Positions 27,714 through 35,384 of a stretch of DNA of 64,000 nucleotides are shown one piece after another. This stretch comes from Mucilaginibacter gossypiicola (GTDB lineage Bacteria > Bacteroidota > Bacteroidia > Sphingobacteriales > Sphingobacteriaceae). Within the stretch, counting starts at the first letter, position 1. Each line of letters starts with the position of its first letter. The translations under genes were made by a program, and so were the position numbers. Under the pieces are notes generated by a model. That model was not told the DNA's origin. It worked only from the letters and a program-made list of their open reading frames with translations, and did no database searches. The stretch lies in contig NZ_FOCL01000002.1 of assembly GCF_900110105.1 (NCBI RefSeq), forward strand, positions 637,620-701,619. Reading direction: 5' to 3'.

Positions 27714-28694
27714 ATGACTCAGATCAAAAATATCGGCGTTTTTACTTCAGGTGGTGATGCACCCGGAATGAACGCTGCCATAAGGGCGGTAGTACGTGCC
27801 GCAATGTATTACGGAATTGAAGTCACGGGGATTCGCCGTGGTTACGACGGCATGGGTAAAGGTGATTTTTTCACCATGAACCGTAAATCCGTTTCAAACA
27901 TTATTCAACGCGGCGGTACTATACTCAAAACCGCAAGGTGTGATGATTTCAGAACACCCGAAGGTCGTAAAAATGCTTATGAACAACTGGTGAAAAACAA
28001 GGTTGATGCATTGGTAGCCATTGGCGGCGACGGCACATTTACCGGAGCTAAGGTTTTTGGCAGCGAATATGACATCCCGGTAGTTGGTTTACCTGGCACA
28101 ATTGATAACGACCTTGTAGGTACCGATTTTACTATTGGTTATGATACAGCTATTAACACAGTTGTTGATGCCGTTGATAAAATCAGGGATACTGCCGAAT
28201 CTCATGATCGTTTATTTATAGTAGAAGTAATGGGCCGCGACTCGGGCTTGATCGCCTTACGTACAGGTATTGCTACCGGTGCCGAAGCTATCCTGATCCC
28301 TGAAAGCAAAACCGGGCTCGAAGGTTTATTTAACCGCCTTGAGTTTGGCCGTAAAGACAAAACATCACGTATTGTAATTGTTGCCGAAGGTGACGATACA
28401 GCCGGCGGGGCATTTGAAGTTGGCCGTTTGGTACAGGAAAAATTCCCTAACTATGATACCCGTATCTCTATTTTGGGCCACATACAACGCGGCGGCGCAC
28501 CAAGCTGTATGGATAGGGTATTGGCAAGCCGTGTTGGCGCTGCTGCTGTTGAAGCTTTACGAGACGGGCACCGCAACGAAATGATAGGCCTCATTAATGG
28601 CGAAATAGCTTATACACCGTTTGAGCATGCCATTAAACATCACCAGGGTATTGATCCTAACATGATTAAACTGGTTGAAATGCTTTCTATGTAA
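27714..28694 (+). CDS. pfkA: 6-phosphofructokinase
   Basis: A 326-residue glycolytic ATP-dependent phosphofructokinase. The family signature motifs are clear: TSGGDAPGMNAAIRAVVR at the N-terminus (ATP loop), IGGDGTFTGA (GGDGT, with the Asp needed for the ATP-type enzyme), and the active-site PGTIDNDLVGTDFTIGYDTA. Gly at the GGDGT position, not Asp, marks it as ATP- and not pyrophosphate-dependent. RGGAPSCMDR in the C-terminal half binds fructose-6-phosphate. A strong terminator starts 16 bases after the stop. Confidence 0.97.
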   Translation: MTQIKNIGVFTSGGDAPGMNAAIRAVVRAAMYYGIEVTGIRRGYDGMGKGDFFTMNRKSVSNIIQRGGTILKTARCDDFRTPEGRKNAYEQLVKNKVDALVAIGGDGTFTGAKVFGSEYDIPVVGLPGTIDNDLVGTDFTIGYDTAINTVVDAVDKIRDTAESHDRLFIVEVMGRDSGLIALRTGIATGAEAILIPESKTGLEGLFNRLEFGRKDKTSRIVIVAEGDDTAGGAFEVGRLVQEKFPNYDTRISILGHIQRGGAPSCMDRVLASRVGAAAVEALRDGHRNEMIGLINGEIAYTPFEHAIKHHQGIDPNMIKLVEMLSM

Positions 28695-28710
28695 TTTCGG
28701 CTAAAACGAT

Positions 28711-28752
28711 AAATAAAACAGCCCGGACTTAAACATCCGGGCTGTTTTATTT
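28711..28752. terminator. Bidirectional terminator between pfkA and PAS sensor gene
   Basis: Perfect 17-base arms (AAATAAAACAGCCCGGA and its complement) around an 8-base loop. The right arm overlaps the last 6 bases of the convergent PAS gene, including its stop codon, so it ends both transcripts. Confidence 0.92.
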
Positions 28753-30099
28753 GGCAATAGTACTGTCAACAACAAGCCTTATAGCTTTATCAATTTCGGC
28801 ACTCACGGTAAACAGGTGTGCTATGATCTCTTTATTTTCGGGATTATAAAAATCTTCACGGTCCATCAGGCCGATAAGCCCAAGCATACTTGCTACCGGC
28901 CGGCGCAGCTCATGCGAGCTTAAAGAGGCAATATTTCTTAAACGATCGTTCTGGCTAACAAGCTCCTTCTGTATTTTAAGCCGTTCGGTAATGTTATGGC
29001 CAAAACAACCTGCACCTATTATATCGCCGGCTGCGGTATAAATAGGGTTAAAACTAACTTCAAAGTATAAACGCTGCCCGCTTGCGGGGTCAATGCTTTC
29101 ACTGATAATATCATACCGCTCTCCGCTTAAAGCACGATTATAATAAACAGTCCAGTCATCAACTATTTGCTTGCTAAAACCTTCGTGCTTGTAGGAGTAC
29201 TGCCCTTTGTAAGGCTTTATACCTGTTAAATAAGTAACCTGCTCAACATAAGCCTGGTTCATGTACAAATAGCGCAACTCCTTATCAACCGACCAAATAT
29301 GGTCCTGGGTATTATTGATCAATGCTTCAAGGCTGTCTTTAATTTGCAAAGCCTCTTCGCGTATTTGCATTTGAGGTGTAATATCCCTGCCTATTCCCTG
29401 TATTTCAACCACCACTCCGCTATCATCAGTTATGGAAACAAACTCCCATTCGGTATCATGCAAGCCCCCATCCTTAGCCGGCTTTTTATGAACAAGCCTG
29501 ATGATTTTGCCCGGATTATTAATACAGTTTATAAAAGCCTCTTCGCACAGGTGCGCCTCCTCCGGAATGGTCGTTTTTGAAAAATGATAACCTATGATCT
29601 CTTTTTCTTCATAACCAAAGGTTTTCAAAAAGCGGCGGTTAACAAAGCTAAATTTGCCGTCGATGCCTATCCTGACCAGGAAATTGGTTTGCGAATCAAT
29701 AAGTGAGTTTAGAAACTGTTCGCGCGGTCCCGGCTTACTAAATGGAATCGATCCGGGAACAGCTGCCAGCGCAGTAGTAATAGTACTAATAATGATTTTG
29801 TGGCCAGTAAGCCCGTCAATGGTAAGTGTCCGTTTTTCGGTTACCTTCTTTTGGAGAGCTTCAAGGAGATAGGTTATTTGAGCGGACTCATTCAAGTCGA
29901 GCCCTTCCGTTAGCTCCTTTATATGTGCAAGTGATTCTGGTTTTACCAGCCCATTCAAAAAGTCACTGTTTTTATGTAGATGGTCAGCACCTACTTCAAA
30001 AAGATCATAAAAGCTTTCGGTTACAAACAGGTATTTCTGTTCATTAACATCAAAAACAATAGTGCAGTTTCCTTTTGCAGAAGGATTAGGGTCAAACAT
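28747..30099 (-). CDS. PAS-domain sensor protein ending after the HisKA helix
   Basis: A 450-residue protein with two or three PAS folds: a poorly conserved one at about 1-115, PAS near 130-260 (FVNRRFLKTFGYEEKEIIGY, ending GIGRDIT) and PAS near 260-385 (YMNQAYVEQVTYLTGIKPY, ending GHNITERLKIQKEL). A HisKA-like helix follows with SSHELRRPVASMLGL, where the histidine would be phosphorylated. The protein then ends after about 45 more residues, so the ATPase domain is missing. The stop codon lies inside the shared terminator. It may be phosphorylated by another kinase or act without phosphorylation. Confidence 0.85.
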   Translation of the reverse strand: MFDPNPSAKGNCTIVFDVNEQKYLFVTESFYDLFEVGADHLHKNSDFLNGLVKPESLAHIKELTEGLDLNESAQITYLLEALQKKVTEKRTLTIDGLTGHKIIISTITTALAAVPGSIPFSKPGPREQFLNSLIDSQTNFLVRIGIDGKFSFVNRRFLKTFGYEEKEIIGYHFSKTTIPEEAHLCEEAFINCINNPGKIIRLVHKKPAKDGGLHDTEWEFVSITDDSGVVVEIQGIGRDITPQMQIREEALQIKDSLEALINNTQDHIWSVDKELRYLYMNQAYVEQVTYLTGIKPYKGQYSYKHEGFSKQIVDDWTVYYNRALSGERYDIISESIDPASGQRLYFEVSFNPIYTAAGDIIGAGCFGHNITERLKIQKELVSQNDRLRNIASLSSHELRRPVASMLGLIGLMDREDFYNPENKEIIAHLFTVSAEIDKAIRLVVDSTIAK

Positions 30100-30153
30100 G
30101 TAAACAAGCCGTAAATACTTAAAGGTATAGCTATTTATATGATAAACAAATAA

Positions 30154-30690
30154 CTACAATAATTTTGCAGCAACTTCTTTCCAGGTATTTACACGCTCAT
30201 AATCGGTAAGCAGCATATTATGTGGCGAGCTATAAAGTATTTTACGGCCGTTAAATGTGGCGAAGTTTTTAATCCGGTCGTCAATCATGATATCTACATC
30301 AAGGATCTTGTGCCCGCAAAAAATAATATTTGTCCAGGAGATGAAAGGAAAGTGTTCTTCAAGCCATTCCTGCTTATCCTCCAATGAATATTTAAATTCC
30401 ATAGCGGCCGATGCGATGTACACATCATATTTTTCATGAAGGGCTTTCACCACTTCCTGCGCATCGGGCATCACGGGGATATCTCTGAAAAAACCACGCT
30501 CGTTAATGTAAACCCTTAGGGTTTCGCTTAAATGCGGCGGCAGGATCTCCCTAAACTCCTTGCCTTCCATATTGCCAAGGCTTATTTCTTCATTATGCCT
30601 TTCCTTATACATGCTGATGAATTTGCCAATGGTATCGGCAATAACTTCATCCATATCAATAGCTATCCGTATTTTTCTGTTGATGCTCAT
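30154..30690 (-). CDS. 5'(3')-deoxyribonucleotidase (NT5C family)
   Basis: A 178-residue HAD-superfamily phosphatase. The nucleophile and acid are Asp12 and Asp14 in IAIDMDEVIADT, a basic region follows in the cap (GFFRDIPVMPDA), and the C-terminal acidic motif is DIMIDDRIKNF. This matches the NT5C family that hydrolyses deoxyribonucleoside 5'-monophosphates, often pyrimidines, and so trims nucleotide pools. It lies 54 bases upstream of the PAS gene on the same strand. The reaction is inferred from the family. Confidence 0.85.
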   Translation of the reverse strand: MSINRKIRIAIDMDEVIADTIGKFISMYKERHNEEISLGNMEGKEFREILPPHLSETLRVYINERGFFRDIPVMPDAQEVVKALHEKYDVYIASAAMEFKYSLEDKQEWLEEHFPFISWTNIIFCGHKILDVDIMIDDRIKNFATFNGRKILYSSPHNMLLTDYERVNTWKEVAAKLL

Positions 30691-30852
30691 GGCTGGTAAG
30701 TTCCGATTTTTTTAAATTACTGCAATGTTAAGTTTTAAAAAAGCACCCGAAACCGATAATTAATTAACCACTCACCTGATCAACCCAATCAACCACTCAC
30801 TTAAAAGATAAATAATTAATTATCAGCTATTTTAAATTGTGATAAAAATTAA
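30691..30852. repeat. Spacer with ACCACTCACC-word repeat
   Basis: The divergent spacer before rpsP. At 30766-30800 it has a 35-base stretch built of ACCACTCACC and TCAACCCAATC words that recurs at 34705-34739 with two mismatches. The remainder is AT-rich. Confidence 0.7.
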
Positions 30853-30860
30853 TACCTTTG
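30853..30860 (+). promoter_or_regulatory. rpsP promoter -7 box (TACCTTTG)
   Basis: An exact TAnnTTTG match, followed by C as in strong Bacteroidota promoters. A TTG at 30837-30839 lies upstream, closer than the usual 19-base spacer. The transcript would begin just at the leader hairpin. Confidence 0.7.
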
Positions 30861-30861
30861 C

Positions 30862-30887
30862 ATCCCCGCAGAAAGAACTCCGGGGAT
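30862..30887 (+). promoter_or_regulatory. rpsP leader hairpin
   Basis: A perfect 7-base stem, ATCCCCG and CGGGGAT, with a 12-base loop (CAGAAAGAACTC). It lies directly after the promoter and 25 bases before the ATG. Its position suggests autoregulation of S16, as known for ribosomal protein leaders. Confidence 0.6.
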
Positions 30888-30912
30888 AATGTTGAATACA
30901 TAAAAATTTACA

Positions 30913-31434
30913 ATGGCAACTAAGATCAGACTACAAAGACACGGTAAAAAAGGCAAACCTTTTTATTACATCGTGGTAGCAGACTCACGCGCTCCACGTG
31001 ATGGACGCTTCATTGAGCGTTTAGGTTCATACAACCCAAACACAAACCCAGCAACTATTGACATCAATTTCGACAAAACTTTAGATTGGGTTAACAACGG
31101 TGCCCAACCTACAGATACTTGTCGTGCAATCCTTTCATACAAAGGTGTGCTGTACAAAAAACACTTACAAGGTGGTGTTAAAAAAGGTGCTTTAACCGAA
31201 GAGCAACTGGAAACCAAATTTGCTGAGTGGCTTGACCAAAAAGACAGCAAAATCACCGGTAAAAAAACCAGCCTTAACGTTGCTAAAGACGAAGCCCGCA
31301 AAGCTGCTTTAGCTGCTGAAGCTAAAAAGAGCGAAGAAAAAGCTGCTGCTATAGCTGCTAAAAACGCTCCTGTTGCTGAAGAAGAAGCCCCTGCAGAAGA
31401 TGCAGCGACTGAAGAAGCTGAAAGCGCAGAATAA
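30913..31434 (+). CDS. rpsP: 30S ribosomal protein S16
   Basis: A 173-residue S16 with core residues 1-85 ([21 protein letters not shown], then [14 protein letters not shown]) and a long C-terminal extension from about 110 onward rich in Ala, Glu and Lys, ending [17 protein letters not shown]. Extended S16 is usual in Bacteroidota. It assembles in the 30S body. It is the first gene of the rpsP-rimM region, with its own promoter and leader. An 11-base-stem hairpin separates it from rimM. Confidence 0.97.
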   Translation: MATKIRLQRHGKKGKPFYYIVVADSRAPRDGRFIERLGSYNPNTNPATIDINFDKTLDWVNNGAQPTDTCRAILSYKGVLYKKHLQGGVKKGALTEEQLETKFAEWLDQKDSKITGKKTSLNVAKDEARKAALAAEAKKSEEKAAAIAAKNAPVAEEEAPAEDAATEEAESAE

Positions 31435-31505
31435 TTTATTGATTAAGCGTACAGAACGCAAGAAGTATTATATCTTGAATCCTTACGTTTGATTTCTTAA
31501 ATCCG

Positions 31506-31538
31506 AATAATGGCGAGGCAAACAGCTTCGCCATTATT
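31506..31538 (+). terminator. Hairpin between rpsP and rimM
   Basis: Perfect 11-base arms, AATAATGGCGA and TCGCCATTATT, around an 11-base loop, followed by GTTT. It may attenuate rpsP transcription into rimM. Its left arm contains the upstream in-frame ATG of rimM, which argues against that ATG as the start. Confidence 0.6.
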
Positions 31539-31554
31539 GTTTAACTCATTTTAT

Positions 31555-32082
31555 ATGAAAGCTGAAGATCATTTCAGGATAGGTACAGTTTTAAAAACCA
31601 AAGGCCTGAAAGGCGAATTGCAGATCTACGTTGATTTTGATGGCATTGAAGATATTAAGTTCAATGCCGTATTTATTGATATCGCCGGAAAGATGATCCC
31701 TTACTTTGTATCATCAATAAAATACCTGCAAAAAAACAACGCCTACCTTAACCTGGAAGACGTTGATACCATTGAAAAAGCAGCAGTGTTGGCTAAACGC
31801 GATATCTACCTGCCCAACAAATTAAAACCCAAGAAGAAGAAAGGCGAATTTACCCTGAACGACATAGAGGGCTTTATCGCTATAGATGAAACTCACGGCG
31901 AACTGGGTGAAATAATAGCCGTACAGGAATACCCTCAGCAATTGATAGCTACGGTGCAATACAAAAACAAAGAGGTGCTTTTCCCTTTAAATATTGAAAT
32001 AATTAAAGGTATCGATGTAGAAGGGCGAGAAATTTATATTGACCTGCCGGAAGGATTGCTGGATATTTACCTGGAAGGGTAA
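31555..32082 (+). CDS. rimM: Ribosome maturation factor RimM
   Basis: A 175-residue factor that binds S19 during 16S 3' major-domain maturation. The N-terminal RimM fold shows FRIGTVLKTKGLKGELQIYVDFD, and the C-terminal PRC-barrel domain carries LNDIEGFIAIDETHGELGEII and ends in the YIDLPEGLLDIYL signature. An in-frame ATG at 31510 would add 15 residues, but it lies within the left arm of the hairpin. The ATG at 31555 (MKAEDHFRIG) matches the usual N-terminus. Confidence 0.93.
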   Translation: MKAEDHFRIGTVLKTKGLKGELQIYVDFDGIEDIKFNAVFIDIAGKMIPYFVSSIKYLQKNNAYLNLEDVDTIEKAAVLAKRDIYLPNKLKPKKKKGEFTLNDIEGFIAIDETHGELGEIIAVQEYPQQLIATVQYKNKEVLFPLNIEIIKGIDVEGREIYIDLPEGLLDIYLEG

Positions 32083-32178
32083 GTTTAGAAGCGAGACCTT
32101 AGAATAAAGAAACAAGATCCCCCGATGCCCGTGTCCCCACGGGCATTTTTTATTGGATAAGATTTCAAAAAATATTTT
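32083..32178. other. Spacer after rimM
   Basis: A 96-base spacer with a short GCGAGACC/AAGAATAAAG purine tract and CCCGTGTCCCCACGGGCATTTTT, a 5-base-stem GC hairpin with T-run (CCCGT..ACGGGC, about 32130-32146) that likely ends the rimM transcript. No gene seen. Confidence 0.55.
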
Positions 32179-32237
32179 GTCAAATATATTTGACATTTGT
32201 AAAGTTTATTTTACTTTTGGTAAGCCAAACTTTACAA
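32179..32237 (+). promoter_or_regulatory. Promoter with overlapping palindromic operators (membrane protein/XRE pair)
   Basis: TTTG at 32189-32192 and TACTTTTG at 32212-32219 are separated by exactly 19 bases, the Bacteroidota promoter consensus. A perfect 16-base palindrome GTCAAATATATTTGAC (32179-32194) covers the -33 box, and an 11-base inverted repeat (TTGTAAAGTTT at 32197-32207, AAACTTTACAA at 32227-32237) brackets the -7 box. This is the arrangement of an autorepressor operator. Confidence 0.8.
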
Positions 32238-32239
32238 TT

Positions 32240-32677
32240 ATGAAATCACGTTTTTTGTTCCCGCACTGGTTCAGGTACCTTGGGCTGGCCCTTTTCCTGA
32301 TCCATATCCCTATTGTAATGTTTAAAAAAGAAATGGGTTTTAGCATGCACGACGAACCCGTAAGCGACGACCTGTTCAACAGCCATCATATCTTTTTCAT
32401 GGCCACCACGCTGCTTATGGCTATAGGTTTGTTCTTTGTCGCCTTTGCTAAAGAACGTATTGAGGATGAGCAGATCTTTAAACTCCGGCTCGACTCATTG
32501 CAATGGGCCATCTATGTAAATTATATACTTTTGGTGGTGAGTTTAATATTAAGTAAAGACACCGAGCATATTTTGTTTCTAAATTTATTGGTACCGCTTG
32601 TATTTTTCATCGTTCGTTTCAGGTGGAAAATTTTTCAAAACAACCGCCTCATCAATAAGGAAGAGGGGCAGGCATGA
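32240..32677 (+). CDS. Small membrane protein paired with XRE regulator
   Basis: A 145-residue protein with about four hydrophobic helices (FRYLGLALFLIHIPIVMF, HHIFFMATTLLMAIGLFFVAF, WAIYVNYILLVVSLIL, FLNLLVPLVFFIVRF). I do not recognise a family with certainty. An in-frame TTG-led extension begins at 32153, but it passes over the operator and promoter, so the ATG at 32240 (MKSRFLFPHW) is chosen. The stop overlaps the XRE regulator start by 4 bases (ATGA), so the two are translationally coupled. Such pairs in Bacteroidota resemble the membrane sensor/repressor modules that sense membrane or antibiotic stress. Confidence 0.7.
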   Translation: MKSRFLFPHWFRYLGLALFLIHIPIVMFKKEMGFSMHDEPVSDDLFNSHHIFFMATTLLMAIGLFFVAFAKERIEDEQIFKLRLDSLQWAIYVNYILLVVSLILSKDTEHILFLNLLVPLVFFIVRFRWKIFQNNRLINKEEGQA

Positions 32678-32874
32678 AAAATAACATCCGGGTTGAGCGC
32701 GCTATCAAGAACATTACCCAGGCCGAGCTGGCAGAGTTGATCGGGGTATCGCGGCAAACTATCAATACCATCGAAAGTAACAGATATGTGCCGTCTACCG
32801 TGCTGGCTTTAAAAATAGCCCGCGTATTTGGCAAACCTGTTGAAGATATTTTTTCGTTAGACGACGAAGATTAA
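32674..32874 (+). CDS. XRE-family helix-turn-helix regulator
   Basis: A 66-residue Cro/C1-type regulator of the YgzD class, essentially only the DNA-binding domain: ITQAELAELIGVSRQTINTIESNRYVPS, then LALKIARVFGKPVEDIFSLDD. It overlaps the membrane protein gene by ATGA. It probably binds the palindrome over the upstream promoter and represses both genes, with the membrane protein modulating it. Related pairs are annotated as XRE regulator plus DUF2178-like membrane protein; I infer the parallel and did not verify it. Confidence 0.9.
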   Translation: MKNNIRVERAIKNITQAELAELIGVSRQTINTIESNRYVPSTVLALKIARVFGKPVEDIFSLDDED

Positions 32875-32890
32875 CCAAACCAATATAACC

Positions 32891-33280
32891 ATGGCAACAA
32901 AACCAACTTTCGCGCCGCAGTTAGCCATTCCGCATGGTGTAACCGATATCAGCTTTTACATTAAAGCTTTAGGCGCGGTCGAACTCAGGCGTTTTAGTAA
33001 TGACGATGGCAGCATCCATGTATCGGAACTTTCGATAGATGGTACTATTTTCCACCTGCATGAGGAAACGGAACGAACGGCCGTACTTTGTCCGGATACC
33101 GTAAAGGCAACCAGCGTAACCATTGGTCTTTTTGTTGATGATGTACACGCGGTGATGGAACAGGCCAAACAAGCCGGCGCCAAAATAGCATCCGAAGTAA
33201 CGGATTGGGACTACGGCTACCGACAAGGAGATTTTATTGATCCTTTCGGGCATAGATGGATGATTGAAAAGGCAATATAG
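32891..33280 (+). CDS. VOC-family protein (PhnB-like)
   Basis: A 129-residue vicinal-oxygen-chelate fold protein. The beginning IPHGVTDISFYIKALGA, the strand FHLHEETERTA, and the ending AEVTDWDYGYRQGDFIDPFGHRWMIEKA are typical of the PhnB or glyoxalase-like group, where paired repeats form an open barrel. Function is not deducible. It lies 16 bases after the XRE gene on the same strand, so it may be a passenger in that operon. A TGTCATTGCGAG repeat follows and separates it from a second VOC gene. Confidence 0.85.
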   Translation: MATKPTFAPQLAIPHGVTDISFYIKALGAVELRRFSNDDGSIHVSELSIDGTIFHLHEETERTAVLCPDTVKATSVTIGLFVDDVHAVMEQAKQAGAKIASEVTDWDYGYRQGDFIDPFGHRWMIEKAI

Positions 33281-33300
33281 ATACAGCACTTTTATAAATA

Positions 33301-33394
33301 TGTCATTGCGAGCGCAGCGCGGCAATCTCGTAGCTAATGCATGTTCGATCTGCATGGCTACGAGATTGCTTCGTCGTACCTCCTCGCAATGACA
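33301..33394. repeat. TGTCATTGCGAG palindromic repeat element, copy in opposite orientation
   Basis: It begins TGTCATTGCGAGCGCAGCG and ends CTCCTCGCAATGACA, the reverse orientation of the copy at 5141-5233. It lies between the two VOC genes. The inner half-sites (GGCAATCTCGTAGC, GAGATTGCTTCG) match the family. Confidence 0.88.
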
Positions 33395-33440
33395 TAATTT
33401 TTAATATTTTCTTACAGCACAACTTTAACCACTTCATCCC

Positions 33441-33812
33441 ATGGCAAAGCAACCCACCTACGGCAACGGCAAAATATGCTATATCGAGATCCCGGCCAAT
33501 GATATCAGCGTATCATCAAAGTTTTTTGAAAGTGTTTTCGGCTGGCAAATTCGCACCAATAATGAAGGCTTTGCCTCATTTGATGATGGCGTGGGCGAGG
33601 TAAGCGGTATGTGGGTAACCGGTCGCGAGCCTATGGGCAAAGCCGGATTACTGATCTCCATTATGGTTGATGATGCCGAAGCCACACTTAAACTGATTGA
33701 AGCCAGCGGCGGTATCATAACCCAACCTATAGGTAAAGATTTCCCGGAGATCACGGCACATTTTACTGACCCAGCGGGTAATTTATGGGGGATCTATCAG
33801 CATAGAGGATGA
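33441..33812 (+). CDS. VOC-family protein (glyoxalase/bleomycin-resistance-like)
   Basis: A 123-residue VOC protein: ICYIEIPANDISVSSKFFESVFGWQI at the start and FPEITAHFTDPAGNLWGIYQH at the end, which is the frequent glyoxalase/bleomycin-resistance-family ending. It is not a close copy of the VOC gene upstream. The substrate is unknown. Ordinary repeat-type spacers flank it on both sides. Confidence 0.88.
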   Translation: MAKQPTYGNGKICYIEIPANDISVSSKFFESVFGWQIRTNNEGFASFDDGVGEVSGMWVTGREPMGKAGLLISIMVDDAEATLKLIEASGGIITQPIGKDFPEITAHFTDPAGNLWGIYQHRG

Positions 33813-33918
33813 ACTAAGAATCAGGAAAGCAAGATGCAGGAGTCAAGACGATTTCTGAGAGAGGACATTTTTCAGTAATCTTGCATCCTGATTCTTTTAT
33901 CCTGAGTCTGAAGAAAGT
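33813..33918. repeat. AAGAATCAGGA-word inverted repeat before trmD
   Basis: AAGAATCAGGAAAGCAAGATGCAGG on the left is mirrored by ATCTTGCATCCTGATTCTT on the right, around a roughly 30-base loop. The arms could form a hairpin just upstream of trmD. No gene or clear promoter was seen. Confidence 0.65.
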
Positions 33919-34602
33919 ATGCGTTTCGATATCATCTCTGTTTTGCCCGGTTTGCTTGAAAGTCCTTTTGCACATTCTATTTTACAGCGTGCGCAAAAAA
34001 AAGGAATCTCCGAAATTGTTGTCCACAACCTGAGGGATTATGCTACCAACAAGCAAAAAAGCGTAGATGATTACCCTTACGGCGGAGGCAGCGGCATGGT
34101 GATGACCATTCCACCGTTTGCAGCCTGTATCGAAAAACTAAAATCTGAGCGAGACTATGATGATATCATCTTCATGTCGCCTGACGGCGAAACGCTGAAC
34201 CAGCGCATCGCCAATCAACTCTCCATCAAAAAAAATATCATTATTCTTTGCGGCCATTATAAAGGCATCGATCAGCGCATCAGGGACATTTATGTTACCC
34301 GCGAAATCTCGATAGGCGATTATGTACTTTCGGGCGGAGAGCTGCCCGCAGCCGTACTGGTTGACGCTGTAGTGAGGCTTATCCCTGGCGTATTGAGCGA
34401 CGAAACATCGGCCCTGTCCGATTCCTTCCAGGATGATTTACTGGATGCCCCGGTTTATACCCGCCCAGCCGACTGGAACGGCCACAAGGTACCCGACATC
34501 CTTTTAGGAGGTAATACTCCAGAAATTGAAAAATGGCGCCACGAACAGGCATTGGAGCGTACAAAGGCACGCAGGCCAGATCTTTTGGATAAAGGGGAAT
34601 AG
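33919..34602 (+). CDS. trmD: tRNA (guanine-N1)-methyltransferase TrmD
   Basis: A 227-residue SPOUT methyltransferase that makes m1G37 in tRNAs reading GNN codons, preventing frameshifts. Motifs: [21 protein letters not shown] at the start, [11 protein letters not shown], the knot [11 protein letters not shown], and the ending of the knot [19 protein letters not shown]. The C-terminal domain is somewhat short but normal for Bacteroidota. It is usually in an operon with rpsP, rimM and rplS; here it is separated from rimM by 1.8 kb and from rplS by 1.75 kb. Confidence 0.97.
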   Translation: MRFDIISVLPGLLESPFAHSILQRAQKKGISEIVVHNLRDYATNKQKSVDDYPYGGGSGMVMTIPPFAACIEKLKSERDYDDIIFMSPDGETLNQRIANQLSIKKNIIILCGHYKGIDQRIRDIYVTREISIGDYVLSGGELPAAVLVDAVVRLIPGVLSDETSALSDSFQDDLLDAPVYTRPADWNGHKVPDILLGGNTPEIEKWRHEQALERTKARRPDLLDKGE

Positions 34603-34771
34603 TGGTGAGCGGTTGATTAGGTGAATGGAGAATGGTTGCCTCACGCGTTAACAGCCCCCTTATCAACTATTCTCCACTCACTAAAACAATCACCTAACCG
34701 AAAAAACCACTCACCTAATCAACTCAATCAACCACTCACCAAAACACCAACCAAAACTCCTAAATTAGATT
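34603..34771. repeat. ACCACTCACC/GGTGAGTGGTT word inverted repeat
   Basis: GTGAGCGGTTGATTAGGTGA near the left is mirrored by TCACCTAATCAACTCAATCA and CCACTCACC on the right, giving a long imperfect hairpin after trmD. The segment 34705-34739 repeats the stretch at 30766-30800 with two mismatches in 35 bases. Confidence 0.75.
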
Positions 34772-34799
34772 GCAACCAATTAATGCATACTGCATTATA
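34772..34799 (+). promoter_or_regulatory. ECF-type promoter before sigma gene
   Basis: GCAACC (34772-34777) and ATTATA (34794-34799) with a 16-base spacer. The AAC trinucleotide in the -35 box is typical of ECF-sigma promoters. A near copy precedes the next gene at 35385-35411, which suggests autoregulation. Confidence 0.6.
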
Positions 34800-34813
34800 G
34801 TAGCGTTGCAGCT

Positions 34814-35379
34814 ATGAACCCTAACCACACAGAAGCCCAGCTTATTGAACAATGCCGTACCAACCCGGCTGCCTTTGGGCAGGTGTTTGACCGTTGGTAT
34901 AAACCAGTGTTTGGTTACGTTATGCGCCGCTGTGGGGATTATGATCTGGCCAGGGATATCGCGGCAGAAACTTTTCTGAAAGCTTTTTTGAAGATAGGCT
35001 CGTTTAATGGAAGGGTATAAGTATTTCATCGTGGCTTTACCGCATTGCCACTAACGAGCTCAATCAATATTATCGCAGCAGCAAATACAAACCCGAATCG
35101 CTACAGCAACTGCTGGAAAATCCGCAGATGGAAAAACTGTTGCATGACCACGCCGGCAATGAGCGCGAAATGATGGAGCAGGAGTTAAAAGCCTATGACG
35201 ATTATAATCGCATCCGCAAAAACCTGCTTAAGCTCGATGTTAAATACCAGGAGGTAATTTCATTAAGATACTTTGAACAGAAAACCAATACCGAGATCAG
35301 CGAGATCCTGGATAAAAATGAAGGCACGATAAAATCGCTGCTTTCGCGTGGCTTGGAGAAATTAAGAAATACACTTTAA
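34814..35379 (+). pseudogene. ECF RNA polymerase sigma-70 factor, frameshifted
   Basis: The first frame encodes sigma region 2 (AFGQVFDRWYKPVFGYVMRR, DYDLARDIAAETFLKAF) and stops at TAA 35018-35020. The reading resumes one base back in the frame that starts at 35014 (GISISSWLYRIATNELNQYYR), and runs to 35379 with sigma region 4 (KYQEVISLRYFEQKTNTEIS, GTIKSLLSRGLEKL). Restoring one G in the run at 35013-35015 gives a continuous protein of about 188 residues. So one base is missing, or the sequence has an error there. Without repair the product is only region 2. Confidence 0.9.
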
Positions 35380-35384
35380 CCATT

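Noticed and set aside
35005..35025. Programmed -1 frameshift in the sigma factor gene
   Set aside because: AAGGGTATAAG does not form an X XXY YYZ slippery heptamer in the zero frame, and no clear downstream pseudoknot is seen. A one-base loss is simpler.
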